Positions 27,121 to 36,384 of a stretch of DNA of 43,493 nt are shown piece after piece. A model generated the notes under the pieces. The model was not told the DNA's origin. It made no database searches and saw only the letters and a list, made by a program, of their open reading frames with translations. Numbering within the stretch: position 1 is the stretch's first letter; the number at the start of each line of letters is the position of its first letter. Both the position numbers and the translations under genes were made by a program. Source of the stretch: Deltaproteobacteria bacterium (GTDB taxonomy: Bacteria; Bacillota; Desulfotomaculia; Desulfotomaculales; JAGUVT01). The DNA lies in assembly GCA_020062745.1 (NCBI GenBank), contig JAGUVT010000008.1, positions 1 to 43,493 on the forward strand, in the 5' to 3' direction.

Positions 27121-27124
27121 TGAC

Positions 27125-28228
27125 TTGGATAAGGATATTCTGAAAAAAGTTAGCTCTCTTTACTTTTTAAATAAAATTTACCTTGTTTTTTTAATCTGGC
27201 TGACCAGGGAAATTCTTTACCCCATACTGCCCACAAAAACCGACGGCCTGCACCCGCATGTGTTATTGGACTCGCTTATCCACTGGGATGCCGGATGGTT
27301 TTTAAGGATTGCCGGGGAAGGGTACACTTTTGAGAGCGCCCCTTTTTTCCCGATGCTGCCCTTTTTAATCCGGCTTTTCTCTTTTGTAACCGGTGATTTT
27401 GTAGTAGCGGGCTTTTTAATAACGAATATTGCTTTTTTTGTGGCTTGTTATCTTTTTTACCGGATGGTGCAGGAAGAATATGATGAAGACCTGGCCCGGA
27501 CGGCGGTTTTGTATTTGCTTTTCTTTCCGACAGCCGTCTTTTTTTCAACCATTTATTCCGAGTCCTTGCTGCTGGTGTTTATCCTTTCGGCTTTTTACTT
27601 TGCCCGCCGGGAGAAATGGTTTTGGGCCGGTTTTTTTGGCGCCTGTGCGGCGCTTACCAGAAACATCGGGGTGGTTTTGTTTTTTGCCTTTTTATATGGG
27701 CAATTAAAAAATAATAGTTTTAAGGTAAATTTGAAGCAACTGCTTTCTATTTTAACCATACCGGCCGCCCTGTTGATTTTTATGTTTGTCCTACTGGCGC
27801 AGACGGGTGACCCGCTGGCTTTTTTCCATTCCTTAAATACCGAATACTGGGGATACCGCCATTTTTCCTACCCGGGCGCCGGGCAGTGGCTCAGCCTTAA
27901 ACTATTCTTATATAATAACGAGTTTTACAGTCTTTTTGAATCAACGGCGGCAATTCTTTTTTTGTTTCTGGTTGTCTTAAGTTTTAAGTATCTTAAGGAT
28001 AAAGCCCTGCTTTTGTTTCTAGTTCTCGGTTTTTTGATTCCCTTTTCGGTGGTGGTTGACAACCTGCCCCTCGGCATGCCCAGATATATTATCGTACTTT
28101 TCCCGGCTTATATTACCCTGGCCGCTTTCTTACGTAAATACGGCCTGTCGTATGTTTATTCGGTTTTGTCGATAATAGCGTTTTCGGTTATATCCGTAAT
28201 GTTTACAGCCGGCCGGTGGATTTCATAA
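27125..28228 (+). CDS. PIG-V-like integral membrane glycosyltransferase
   Basis: The 367-residue protein has about nine hydrophobic helices. HWDAGWFLRIAGEGY followed by FFPMLPFLIRLF resembles the luminal acidic-motif region of PIG-V/GT-C mannosyltransferases, which use polyprenyl-phosphate sugars. TTG 27125 follows GGGAGATAG; a longer frame from 27044 overlaps gtrA and is unlikely. With the GT2 and GtrA genes it forms a three-step pathway: load sugar, flip it, transfer it outside. The acceptor, perhaps a wall polymer or surface protein, is unknown. Confidence 0.82.
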   Translation: MDKDILKKVSSLYFLNKIYLVFLIWLTREILYPILPTKTDGLHPHVLLDSLIHWDAGWFLRIAGEGYTFESAPFFPMLPFLIRLFSFVTGDFVVAGFLITNIAFFVACYLFYRMVQEEYDEDLARTAVLYLLFFPTAVFFSTIYSESLLLVFILSAFYFARREKWFWAGFFGACAALTRNIGVVLFFAFLYGQLKNNSFKVNLKQLLSILTIPAALLIFMFVLLAQTGDPLAFFHSLNTEYWGYRHFSYPGAGQWLSLKLFLYNNEFYSLFESTAAILFLFLVVLSFKYLKDKALLLFLVLGFLIPFSVVVDNLPLGMPRYIIVLFPAYITLAAFLRKYGLSYVYSVLSIIAFSVISVMFTAGRWIS

Positions 28229-28235
28229 AAGTGAC

Positions 28236-28264
28236 TTGACTTTCCCTGGTGTGGTGTCTAAAAT
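28236..28264 (+). promoter_or_regulatory. Promoter of tRNA-Pro
   Basis: TTGACT (28236-28241), a 17-base spacer and TAAAAT (28259-28264) place the transcription start a few bases before the tRNA. Confidence 0.85.
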
Positions 28265-28274
28265 ATAGTTAAAT

Positions 28275-28352
28275 CGGGGCGTAGCTCAGTTTGGCTAGAG
28301 CGCTACCTTGGGGTGGTAGAGGCCGCAGGTTCAAGTCCTGTCGCTCCGACCA
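28275..28352 (+). tRNA. tRNA-Pro (anticodon GGG)
   Basis: The 78-base gene folds as a cloverleaf. The acceptor stem is CGGGGCG with CGCTCCG (one G-T), the anticodon stem CTACC with GGTAG around the loop TTGGGGT, and the T arm contains GGTTCAAGTCC. The CCA end is encoded. Anticodon positions 34-36 read GGG. Confidence 0.97.
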
Positions 28353-28375
28353 GAATTTTGACCGTAATGAAAATG

Positions 28376-28403
28376 GCCTGACCGTACAAGTCAGGCTTTT
28401 ATT
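28376..28403 (+). terminator. Terminator after tRNA-Pro
   Basis: GCCTGAC and GTCAGGC form a seven-base stem with a seven-base loop, followed by TTTTATT. Confidence 0.88.
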
Positions 28404-28496
28404 ATTGCGGCCAGTTTCTCAGCACCCCTTTTTTATCTTCTTTTTTAATTTGAAAATCTGCACTGTACCTCGTTGAAAGAAAAGCAATGGGTATTT

Positions 28497-29735
28497 TTAG
28501 GTTTTGAACTGTGTGGATAAAACATTTAACCGGTCTGACATACGCACCAGTTTTTTAGCCAGAGAATGAATATCTTGCAGGTTTTCCGGCTTGATTTGTA
28601 AGTTGCTGTTGCTTTCGTTATTGTTATTGTTGAAATTAGTAAATTTTTCGAGGATACTGGTGTGGTTTTCTGAAATTTTCTCAATATTACTTGACTGTTT
28701 GTGAATTGTCGAAGCGATTTCTTCAACGTTGTTTTTGATTTGCTGTAAAGACGAGTAGACGTTTTCCAGCCAATCGTTCATTTCCTCAGAAATATTAGGG
28801 TTGCTTGCCATATCTTCCAGGCTGATGTCTATAGTTTCTGCTGCTGAGGTCCATTTCGTTTCGGCGTTTTTCGTTCTTTGGCTTAATTGCTCTAAACCCC
28901 GGCTCACTTCTTCTCTGATCCGGTTCATTCCCTCGGCGGCCGCAGTTAATTTAGTATTGCCGGAATGGGCGGCCTGTAGTGCCGCTTCAATCGTAAATGT
29001 CTTGCTTGTTTCCAGTAGATCAGTGATTTGATTGAAAGTTTCCGTTAAATCCAGTTCCTTTTCAGTGAGTTCCGCCAGTGTGTTCCGGACAGACTCCAGA
29101 GAAGGAAATGTTTTGTTCAGGCTGGCGGCAATTTTATCGTTGGCGATAGCTTTTTCTTCGATAGATTGCAAGGTTTTATTTACCTCGGATAATGTTTGCA
29201 GGATGTGATCCATTGTATGTTTAGACTGGTTGGATAATTGACCGGTAATGGCCAGGGATTGCTGCAGGGTATCTGAGATGTTTTTATATTCTGGAGAAGA
29301 ATCGTCAGTTAATTGTTGATTCTGGCCATATAACCGGGTGAAATTTACTATTTGCTGGACTTTATTGTTGATGTCTGCGGCGCTGGATTTGGTTGACTGA
29401 ATTAAGTATGCTAGATTTATGACCATGGTATTGAAAGATTTGGCCAGGTCTTTCAGGTCGCCTTTCATTTTAGTGTCAACCCGGCAAGAAAAATCACCGT
29501 TGGCTACTTTTTCGGTAACGGCTGTCAGTTCTTTGATCGCTGTTGTCAGTTGACGCTTGCTTTTCAACAATGCCAGCATGAATCCTGCCAGTACCGCTGC
29601 GATAATGGATATTCCTATGCTGACGGTGGATTTTTGGTTGATTTCTTTTAAGATATAAAAGTCAATGCCGGTGTAAAAGAACATCAGCGCAAGCGAGCCC
29701 AGTAAAAAGAGATAAATGAATGTTTTGATGTTCAT
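28497..29735 (-). CDS. Chemoreceptor-like membrane protein with degenerate signalling tip
   Basis: The 412-residue protein has two membrane helices (about 5-27 and 38-58) separated by a very short loop, then a HAMP-like segment (about 60-112, VANGDFSCRVDTKMKGDLKD) and a long coiled coil. FTIEAALQAAHSG resembles the hairpin tip of methyl-accepting chemotaxis proteins, but the ALNAAIEAARAGE and RKLAE core residues that bind CheA/CheW are mostly lost. It therefore probably does not signal through CheA in the usual way. It overlaps the DUF192 gene by an ATGA and is the last gene of the pilus cluster. It has no outside sensor domain to speak of. Confidence 0.78.
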   Translation of the reverse strand: MNIKTFIYLFLLGSLALMFFYTGIDFYILKEINQKSTVSIGISIIAAVLAGFMLALLKSKRQLTTAIKELTAVTEKVANGDFSCRVDTKMKGDLKDLAKSFNTMVINLAYLIQSTKSSAADINNKVQQIVNFTRLYGQNQQLTDDSSPEYKNISDTLQQSLAITGQLSNQSKHTMDHILQTLSEVNKTLQSIEEKAIANDKIAASLNKTFPSLESVRNTLAELTEKELDLTETFNQITDLLETSKTFTIEAALQAAHSGNTKLTAAAEGMNRIREEVSRGLEQLSQRTKNAETKWTSAAETIDISLEDMASNPNISEEMNDWLENVYSSLQQIKNNVEEIASTIHKQSSNIEKISENHTSILEKFTNFNNNNNESNSNLQIKPENLQDIHSLAKKLVRMSDRLNVLSTQFKT

Positions 29736-30106
29736 GAGATTTCCCCCATTAAGTTTAGTTGCAGTTGATCCCCGACAGCAGTGCCGGTTTCGGCAATCCG
29801 TCCGGCGGCAAGCTCTATCACTAAATATGAGCCTTTGATAATGGGACTGAATTTATATGGTTTTAATTTTTCAATTATGTGTATGATGACAGCGTTTTTA
29901 TCGACAAAGATGACGTCGATGGGAAAACGCATAAAAAATGTGTGTACCGAGTTGCAGGGCAGGATAATCATCGCTTCTTCAGGAGGTAAACAAGCCTTTC
30001 CGATCAGACCCTTCAGCCGCCGGCTGAAACTGCTGGCTATATGTACATTTTCGGCCAGAATATGGTTACGGCTTAAATTTACCAGTCCTGTTGTTTTACA
30101 TCCCAT
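29732..30106 (-). CDS. DUF192 family protein
   Basis: The 124-residue protein fits DUF192: SFSRRLKGLIGK near the N-terminus, then HTFFMRFPIDVIFVDK, and VIELAAGRIAETGTAVGD towards the end. The biochemical role of the family is not known. ATG 30106 follows AAGGAGC. It lies between tadC and the chemoreceptor-like gene and is part of the tad transcript by spacing. Confidence 0.88.
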   Translation of the reverse strand: MGCKTTGLVNLSRNHILAENVHIASSFSRRLKGLIGKACLPPEEAMIILPCNSVHTFFMRFPIDVIFVDKNAVIIHIIEKLKPYKFSPIIKGSYLVIELAAGRIAETGTAVGDQLQLNLMGEIS

Positions 30107-30127
30107 AGTTTTAGCTCCTTTTTTTGC

Positions 30128-31060
30128 TTAAGACTTCATAAATGCTCTGCTGATCTGGATGGCGGCCGGACCGAGCAGCACAATGAATATAGCCGGAAAG
30201 ATGAACAAGACCATCGGAATTAATATCTTTATCGGTGTTTTCATGGCCATCTCTTCAGCCCTTTGGCGCCGTTTTTGGCGCATTTGGGTTGATTGGAGGC
30301 GAAGAACATTACTGATGCTTATTCCTAGCTGATCGGCCATAATGATTGCAGCCGCGAAAGTTGAAAAGTCGTTTACCTGGATTCGTTCGGCCATGTCGCG
30401 CAAGGCTTCCATTCTTGGTTTGCCTACTTTTATCTCCTGGAGTGTCTGGCGGAACTCGTTCGCCAGGATTCCTTTTGTTTTTTCCACTACTTTCATTACG
30501 GCGCTGTCGAATCCCAAACCGGCTTCTACGCTTACGGTCAGCAGATCCAGGATGTCGGGCAGGCTTCTTTCTATTTCTTCCTGTCGCTTCGCGAAGCTCC
30601 TTTTGAGGAAGAAATCAGGCAGCATCCATCCCAGCCCCAGTCCGGCGGCTCCCATAAGAAAAACCTGGGTTATCTCCTTCCCGAGCGTACTGCCGATCAA
30701 GAAAAGGCAAAAGGCTATGCCGGATGCTGCTGCATATTTGACAATTAAAAATTCGGTGGGTGATATTTTATTTTTCATTCCGGCCATTAAAATTTTCTTT
30801 TCCAGCACCGCCTTTTTTTCGGCCGGCAGCATTTTTGTCAGGATTTCGGTGAGCCTGCCCAATAAAGGTTTAACGGCTCTTTGCCACAGAGGGTTTTTTA
30901 ACTCCTTTTCACGGTAGGTGGACAGTGTTTCGCTGCCCATTATTTCACTTACCCGTTTCGCCATCAGAATCTGCTCACCGAAAATAAACTGGTAAGCCAA
31001 AAGGAAGAATAAAAAGGCTGTGCCGAAAGCAGTTGCGGCGATAAATTCCAACAAGGCCAT
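30128..31060 (-). CDS. tadC: Tad pilus inner-membrane platform protein TadC
   Basis: The 310-residue protein carries a type II secretion F domain (about 165-290; SVEAGLGFDSAVMKVVEKTK and ADQLGISISNVLRLQSTQMR). About four membrane helices are present, with a pair near the N-terminus and one at the C-terminus. It forms the assembly platform with TadB, pushed by the CpaF ATPase. ATG 31060 follows GGAGGAGGG. Confidence 0.92.
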   Translation of the reverse strand: MALLEFIAATAFGTAFLFFLLAYQFIFGEQILMAKRVSEIMGSETLSTYREKELKNPLWQRAVKPLLGRLTEILTKMLPAEKKAVLEKKILMAGMKNKISPTEFLIVKYAAASGIAFCLFLIGSTLGKEITQVFLMGAAGLGLGWMLPDFFLKRSFAKRQEEIERSLPDILDLLTVSVEAGLGFDSAVMKVVEKTKGILANEFRQTLQEIKVGKPRMEALRDMAERIQVNDFSTFAAAIIMADQLGISISNVLRLQSTQMRQKRRQRAEEMAMKTPIKILIPMVLFIFPAIFIVLLGPAAIQISRAFMKS

Positions 31061-31121
31061 CCCTCCTCCAAATATACTTTTGCGGTTTATGCGTGTGCTG
31101 CAAGTGGCATTTGTGCGCGCT

Positions 31122-32087
31122 TCAAATTTTTATGTCGATGATTTTCTTTATTATGATAAAACCGACCACCTGTGAAGCCAGGGCCATGCTTATAAGCAGC
31201 AGTCCGAAGGCGGTAGTAAACAAAATTGAAATGTAGGCCGGGTTGATAAGGTAAAGGATGCCGGTAAGCACTGCCGGCAAAAGCCCGATGATTAAACCTG
31301 ATATTCTGCTTTGAGCGGTAAGTGTTTTGATCTCTCCTTTGATTCGCACCCTTTCCCTAATGGTGTTGGCTATGTTGTCTATTACTTCGGCCAGGTTGCC
31401 TCCCACCTGGCGTTGGATCAATAAGGCGGTTACAACCAGGTCCAGATCTTCGCTGTCGACCCGTCTGGTCAGGTTGTTCAGCGCTTCCTCGGTGGGTATG
31501 CCCCAGTTCATTTCCTGGAGGGTGACGTCGAACTCTCTGGAGATTGGCAAAGGCATTTCCTGTTTGACCATTTGCATGGCCTGCAGGAAGCTGAATCCGG
31601 AACGCAGGGAGTTCGATATAATGACGAGGGCGTCCCCGATTTGGTCATTAAACCTGGACAGCCTTTTGGCCTTGGCTATCCGGAGGGTGAAAAAAGCGAG
31701 GTAGCCGGATATGGCCGCAGCTAAAATTCCCAATATGATATTTTCAGCCAAAAGACCGAAGAAAACCCCGGCTGTCAGCCCTATTATCAGAACCAGGGCG
31801 AGAAATTCTTCCCCCTTCAACGGCAGGTTGGCCATAGCTAAATGCCTGTCCACAAGCCTGGCGATATTTTTGGGGACGAACAGCCTGCCGGCTACTGTCA
31901 GGATTTGCCAGCCTGTTTTATGGTGGTTTGTATTTTTTTCAGGCAAACGCCGCTTCCTCTGACTTCCTGGAAGCCTGGAAAGCAGTTCTGCCGCCAGTTT
32001 TTTTCCTTCCCGGTTCTTTTCCCGGATGCTTATTACGGCGAGAAAGACCGCAAAGAATACGGAAAATATAATAATTATAAGTTCCAA
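31122..32087 (-). CDS. tadB: Tad pilus inner-membrane platform protein TadB
   Basis: The 321-residue protein has an N-terminal helix, a basic segment, two central helices (about 90-135), the type II secretion F domain (SNSLRSGFSFLQAMQMVKQE, RQVGGNLAEVIDNIANTIRE) and two C-terminal helices. TTG 32087 follows AGAGGTG. It sits between cpaF and tadC in the standard order. Confidence 0.92.
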   Translation of the reverse strand: MELIIIIFSVFFAVFLAVISIREKNREGKKLAAELLSRLPGSQRKRRLPEKNTNHHKTGWQILTVAGRLFVPKNIARLVDRHLAMANLPLKGEEFLALVLIIGLTAGVFFGLLAENIILGILAAAISGYLAFFTLRIAKAKRLSRFNDQIGDALVIISNSLRSGFSFLQAMQMVKQEMPLPISREFDVTLQEMNWGIPTEEALNNLTRRVDSEDLDLVVTALLIQRQVGGNLAEVIDNIANTIRERVRIKGEIKTLTAQSRISGLIIGLLPAVLTGILYLINPAYISILFTTAFGLLLISMALASQVVGFIIIKKIIDIKI

Positions 32088-32107
32088 GGCTGAACACCTC
32101 TTTAATC

Positions 32108-33451
32108 TTAAATTGGCGCCGGCTCAAAAGTCTCTTTGGGCAGGGATATCCCGAATGCTTCAAGTTTTTCAATGCATTTCGGCCTGATGCCGGTAGCTGA
32201 AAATCCTCCTTTGATTGTATTGTCGCTGTTAACTCCTGTTTGCTTGAACAGATAAACATCCTGAAGGACGATAACATCGCCCTCCATGCCCTGAATTTCA
32301 GTGACATGAGTGATTTTTCGCGAGCCGTCCCGCAGGCGGTTTTGGTGAATAATCAGGTCTATGGCCGAAGATATTTGGTCGCGTATAGCTTTAATCGGCA
32401 GTTCCATACCGGCCATCATCACCATTGTTTCCAGGCGTGAGAGCATATCTCTGGGAGTATTGGCGTGGCCGGTGGTAAGTGAACCGTCGTGGCCGGTATT
32501 CATAGCCTGAAGCATGTCGAGAGCTTCGCCGCTGCGGACTTCACCCACCACGATTCGATCCGGCCGCATCCGCAGGGCGTTGCGGACCAGGTCGCGAATG
32601 GTTATGCTGCCCTTGCCTTCAATGTTGGGGGGTCGGCTTTCCAGGGAAAGCACATGTTTTTGCCGGAGCTGCAGTTCGGCGGCGTCTTCAATGGTGATGA
32701 TCCGTTCGTTGTCCGGGATAAATGACGAAAGTACGTTTAAGGTGGTTGTTTTACCGCTGCCGGTACCCCCTGATACGATTATGTTCAGCCTGCCCTTCAC
32801 ACATGCCTCCAGGAATTCGGCCATCTGCGGGGTAAGTGTGTTGAGCTTGATCAGTTCCTCCATGGTCAGCAGGTCGCGAAAAAATTTTCTTATGGTGACG
32901 GTAGGCCCGTTTAAAACCAGCGGCGGAATAATGGCGTTTACCCTGGACCCGTCCGGCAGCCGGGCGTCTACCATGGGCATCGCCTCGTCGATGTGCCTTC
33001 CGATGGGAGCTACGATCTTCTCAATAACGTGCATCACGTGCGCGTTATTACGGAACTTCACGTCTACCTGTTCAATAAGACCTTTTTTCTCTACGTAGAC
33101 CTGGTTCGGGCCGTTGATCATAATTTCGTTTATCTCGGAATCGCTCAATAAAGGAGTAATCGGCCCGAAGCCGATAGTATCGTCAATTATTTCTGAAGCG
33201 ATGCGCTGCCGCTCCTGGCGCGGGATATAATCCCCCTCGCTGTCCAGCATCTCAAATACTATTGTTTCGATTCTCGGCGCCAGTTCCTCCACGGTGTTTT
33301 CTTTTCCCGGCGGCAGGTCTTTCAGTTCTTCAATAATTTTTTTGCGCAAATTGTTCTTCAACTGACTGTAAGGATCCTTCTGGCGCGTGGTATAAATATT
33401 TTCGGCTATCTCCGGAGTTCTTTGTTTTTCAAGCCTTTCTCGCAGGGACAC
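32108..33451 (-). CDS. cpaF: Tad pilus assembly ATPase CpaF/TadA
   Basis: The 447-residue ATPase powers pilin assembly. Walker A is GGTGSGKTTT (about 228-237), the Asp-box-like segment IEDAAELQL follows, and RIVVGEVRSGEA and TTGHANTPRDML are the Walker B and His-box regions. GTG 33451 lies six bases after AGAGGTGA; a GTG at 33460 sits inside that site. It overlaps the end of the cpaE gene by about 23 bases. Confidence 0.95.
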   Translation of the reverse strand: MSLRERLEKQRTPEIAENIYTTRQKDPYSQLKNNLRKKIIEELKDLPPGKENTVEELAPRIETIVFEMLDSEGDYIPRQERQRIASEIIDDTIGFGPITPLLSDSEINEIMINGPNQVYVEKKGLIEQVDVKFRNNAHVMHVIEKIVAPIGRHIDEAMPMVDARLPDGSRVNAIIPPLVLNGPTVTIRKFFRDLLTMEELIKLNTLTPQMAEFLEACVKGRLNIIVSGGTGSGKTTTLNVLSSFIPDNERIITIEDAAELQLRQKHVLSLESRPPNIEGKGSITIRDLVRNALRMRPDRIVVGEVRSGEALDMLQAMNTGHDGSLTTGHANTPRDMLSRLETMVMMAGMELPIKAIRDQISSAIDLIIHQNRLRDGSRKITHVTEIQGMEGDVIVLQDVYLFKQTGVNSDNTIKGGFSATGIRPKCIEKLEAFGISLPKETFEPAPI

Positions 33452-34682
33452 GGCTTTCACCTCTTAGAGTTAATAGTTTTTCAAAAAATTTTTTTTTCGC
33501 TCCCAACTCTTTTATTGCAATTGTTTTATCAGAAGCGATTTTTCTGGATAATTCACCGATTGACTGGGATATTTTGCTGTTTGCCTGGGTCAGGATGAAT
33601 GGCTGCCCCTTATTTATAGAGGAAAGCACATTTTTTTCGTCGTACGGCAGAATCGCTAAAGGGGTGTTCTTCAGGTTTTTTTCAATATCGGCAATACTGA
33701 TTCCATATTCCGGCGCAATTTGGTTCAGCACAAGTTTTACTTTATGGGTGACGTTCAAGTTTTCTATTACTTCCAGGTCGGTTTTTACATGTTTCAGCCC
33801 CGGCAGGGTATTGGTTGCTATTAAAAGCACCTGATCGGATGTTTCTAAAGCGCTTAAAGTGATGTCACCGAAAGAAGGTGCGGTGTCCACGATAACAAAA
33901 TCAAAGTTTTCTTTCAAATGCCGCAGTATTCCTTCTATCTGGGCGGCAGTGACCAGTTCGGCCTGTTCCGGGCGAAGCGGCGCAGGAAGAACCCTGATTC
34001 CGGAGATATGGGGAGCCAGGTAACCATCCAGCAGCGATAGCTCCAGGTAGTCTTCTTCTGAAACCAGTTCCGCAACGGTTCCTTTCGGCGTGATGTTAAG
34101 CATGACGGCCACGTCGCCTCCCTGCAAGTTTATATCCGCTATAGCCACTTTTTTCTTTGTTTCCTGAAGCAGGCTGATGGCGAGATTGCAGGCCAGGGTG
34201 GTTTTGCCCACGCCGCCCTTGCTGGAAAAAAAGGTTATAATTTTTCCGGGAGCCGATTTTTTCGTATTTGCCGCGACTTGTGCGGTACCAGCCGGTCTGC
34301 GGGGGGCCCGTTTCTGGGCAAGCCTGATGGTTTCAGACAGGTCGTTGCTGCTGAAAGGCTTTACCAGATAGTCCCGCGCTCCGGCGGTCATCGCTTTCCT
34401 TAAGTATTCGGGCTCGCCCTGGATAGAGATGATTACCACTGTCGTTTCCGGGAATCGTTCGGCAATTAAGGCCGTAGCCTCTATTCCGTCCATGCCCGGC
34501 ATATTGATGTCCATCAGCACTACATCCGGCCTTAAGCTTTCGGTCAGTTGCAATGCTTCTTCTCCTCTGCCTGCTTCGCCGACGACGGTAATGTCTTCTT
34601 CGAAGTAGAGGAGGCGTTTGATGTCTTCTCTCGTATTGGCGATGTCATCGACAATGAGCACCTTAATGCTGTTCATCTTCAT
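33429..34682 (-). CDS. cpaE: CpaE-like receiver-MinD ATPase fusion
   Basis: The 417-residue protein joins a response-regulator receiver (1-120) to a ParA/MinD ATPase (about 147-390). The receiver keeps D12, D13, D58 (VLMDINMPG) and K108, so it looks able to accept phosphate. The ATPase has the deviant Walker A SSKGGVGKTT (K155 and K160). CpaE proteins place the pilus machinery in the cell. In Caulobacter the receiver is degenerate; here it is intact. Confidence 0.92.
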   Translation of the reverse strand: MKMNSIKVLIVDDIANTREDIKRLLYFEEDITVVGEAGRGEEALQLTESLRPDVVLMDINMPGMDGIEATALIAERFPETTVVIISIQGEPEYLRKAMTAGARDYLVKPFSSNDLSETIRLAQKRAPRRPAGTAQVAANTKKSAPGKIITFFSSKGGVGKTTLACNLAISLLQETKKKVAIADINLQGGDVAVMLNITPKGTVAELVSEEDYLELSLLDGYLAPHISGIRVLPAPLRPEQAELVTAAQIEGILRHLKENFDFVIVDTAPSFGDITLSALETSDQVLLIATNTLPGLKHVKTDLEVIENLNVTHKVKLVLNQIAPEYGISIADIEKNLKNTPLAILPYDEKNVLSSINKGQPFILTQANSKISQSIGELSRKIASDKTIAIKELGAKKKFFEKLLTLRGESRVPARKA

Positions 34683-34691
34683 CCCTCCTTG

Positions 34692-35408
34692 TTACCTGAG
34701 CAACTGACTTGTCTTTGTCGAAGGCAGGGACACGATATCCTGATCGGTTACCGGACGCAGCAGGACCCGGATGGTACCCTTTTCGGAACACAGGATTAAC
34801 GGTTGTGCCTGTTCCGGCGTTACCGCTACAGTGATTGTGCGCGGCCCAGCAGTCTTTTTGTCGCTGGCGCTGTTTTCAGTGGTCTGGTCCGTAGAAAGAA
34901 CGGTTGCGTTCTGGACCAGAAGCGACGTGTAAGTTGCTTTTTCCTGGCCTACCGCGCCCTGCAGGTCGAAAGTGCCCATTATGTCTATGTGGTCTCCGGG
35001 TTTAAGTTGTCCTGCCAGCCCGGAGACTTCATTTACGGCGATTGTCGCTGCCCGCTTACCCTGCTCAAGCAAGTAGGAGAGGCCGTCGGCTTTCTCTCCC
35101 TCACCGGCTATTTTGCCGGAAAGGATTTGTTCGCCGGGGAAGATGTCGGCTTTAGCTACTTTGTTTATGACATCTTCGGGTTTTGTCAGAGCTTGTTTAT
35201 TAATGTATTCTGACGGTGTATCTTTGAGTTCGACCATCTGGGCGGTTATTTTTGTTCTCGCCGGGATCGGCTTGCCGGCTACAACCACTCTGGTAAAATT
35301 ACTGGTGCTGCGGTAGGTGTCCTTAATGTTGACAAGGTAGTAGTAGATGCTGCCGGCGGCGATTAGCCCGAAGATTACGGCTGCGAATAAGATCATTTTG
35401 TTTTTCAT
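34692..35408 (-). CDS. cpaB: CpaB/RcpC pilus assembly protein, SAF domain
   Basis: The 238-residue protein has one N-terminal membrane helix (about 4-24), then a SAF domain (VVVAGKPIPARTKITAQMVE) and the RcpC/CpaB domain (LKPGDHIDIMGTF and TITVAVTPEQAQPLILCSEK). In monoderms its role is unclear because there is no outer-membrane secretin; wall anchoring is plausible. ATG 35408 has AGGGTGG five bases upstream. Confidence 0.9.
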   Translation of the reverse strand: MKNKMILFAAVIFGLIAAGSIYYYLVNIKDTYRSTSNFTRVVVAGKPIPARTKITAQMVELKDTPSEYINKQALTKPEDVINKVAKADIFPGEQILSGKIAGEGEKADGLSYLLEQGKRAATIAVNEVSGLAGQLKPGDHIDIMGTFDLQGAVGQEKATYTSLLVQNATVLSTDQTTENSASDKKTAGPRTITVAVTPEQAQPLILCSEKGTIRVLLRPVTDQDIVSLPSTKTSQLLR

Positions 35409-35422
35409 GAATTCCACCCTCG

Positions 35423-36370
35423 TTATTCGATTAATTTTACTCCCCGGAGACCGTAGTCAACCTGGAAGTAGTCGGAGTCCCCTTCGGCCACCATTTTTAT
35501 AAAGCAGCCTTCGATATAGTTGTCGTTGCCCTGTCCTTCAACCCTTTCCACCAGGAAGGCGGCAAATCCGAGAATTTTGATCTGTTTGATCTGGCCGTCT
35601 TCCAAGAGGTTGGGCTCGTAAACCGGGATAATGAGTATTTTCGGGCAGCCGGGGTCAAAACTGGTTGCAGTGCATTCCGGTACATGATTGCATCTGTCGA
35701 TGCGGTAGTCGATGGCCCTTTTTGTGGGATTGGACATGTTTCCTGTTTCAGTGTTTACTATATCTCCCACTCGCAGGGTCTCCTGATAGCCGTACTTCAG
35801 GTTGTCTTCATAGTTTCTTGCCCCGGTGCCGCCGAGAGACAGGGCTCCGTAAGTACCCGGCCCCAGCGGGGAACCGTCGTTGTTGGAACCTTGCTTCAAA
35901 AGATATCTGGTATTGAAATCAAACTCCTGGTCGGGTATGGCCAGCGGGGCGGCTCCCCTGTGGGAGGTGAGTGCGGCAACCCGGGCGGAGGCATTAGCGC
36001 TGACCGTGCCCGAGGTAAAGCCCAATACTTTGGCAAAAATATAATCAACCTGCCTGGTGGCGGTGACCGTTATCTTGCTGTTGGTAACCGGGTCGATTTC
36101 AGGCTCGTCAGGATTGCAGCCGTTTTGCAGGGCGTAACTGACGGCGGTATCCCGTGCCAGCAGTGGTTTTTCCGGCAGTTCGTGGGCCCCGGCCAGGACG
36201 GCGGCGTCTACTGCGTTGACGAGGCTTTGTTTGTTGGCTGCCAACAAGCCGATATCGGTAACCAGGGCGGTAATGCCCAGAAGGGCAATCATGCTGATCA
36301 CTACCATTACCATGGCAACCCCCCGCTGATCGCTTAAAAAACAGTTCAAGGCTCTTTTTAACTGGTTCAC
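35423..36370 (-). CDS. TadG-like pseudopilin/surface protein
   Basis: The 315-residue protein begins DQRGVAMVMVVISMIALL, a class III pilin-like N-terminus followed by one membrane helix and the TadG-type stretch AANKQSLVNAVDAAVLAGAH. The outer part has seven or so cysteine-containing or Gly-Asn-rich segments (RCNHVPECTATSFDPGC) and could fold outside the cell. GTG 36370 follows GGGAGG by seven bases; a longer frame to 36799 only re-reads tadE. It sits 14 bases after tadE. Confidence 0.85.
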   Translation of the reverse strand: MNQLKRALNCFLSDQRGVAMVMVVISMIALLGITALVTDIGLLAANKQSLVNAVDAAVLAGAHELPEKPLLARDTAVSYALQNGCNPDEPEIDPVTNSKITVTATRQVDYIFAKVLGFTSGTVSANASARVAALTSHRGAAPLAIPDQEFDFNTRYLLKQGSNNDGSPLGPGTYGALSLGGTGARNYEDNLKYGYQETLRVGDIVNTETGNMSNPTKRAIDYRIDRCNHVPECTATSFDPGCPKILIIPVYEPNLLEDGQIKQIKILGFAAFLVERVEGQGNDNYIEGCFIKMVAEGDSDYFQVDYGLRGVKLIE

Positions 36371-36384
36371 TTTGGCGCCTCCCT

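Noticed and set aside
27044-27124. Upstream extension of the PIG-V-like gene
   Set aside because: It overlaps the conserved end of gtrA; TTG 27125 follows a ribosome binding site.
32514-33098. 194-codon plus-strand frame opposite cpaF
   Set aside because: It is the complement of the cpaF ATPase core; serine/arginine-rich shadow.
35684-36337. 217-codon plus-strand frame opposite the TadG-like gene
   Set aside because: Low-complexity Gly/Cys-rich translation without motifs or ribosome binding site; shadow of a real gene.
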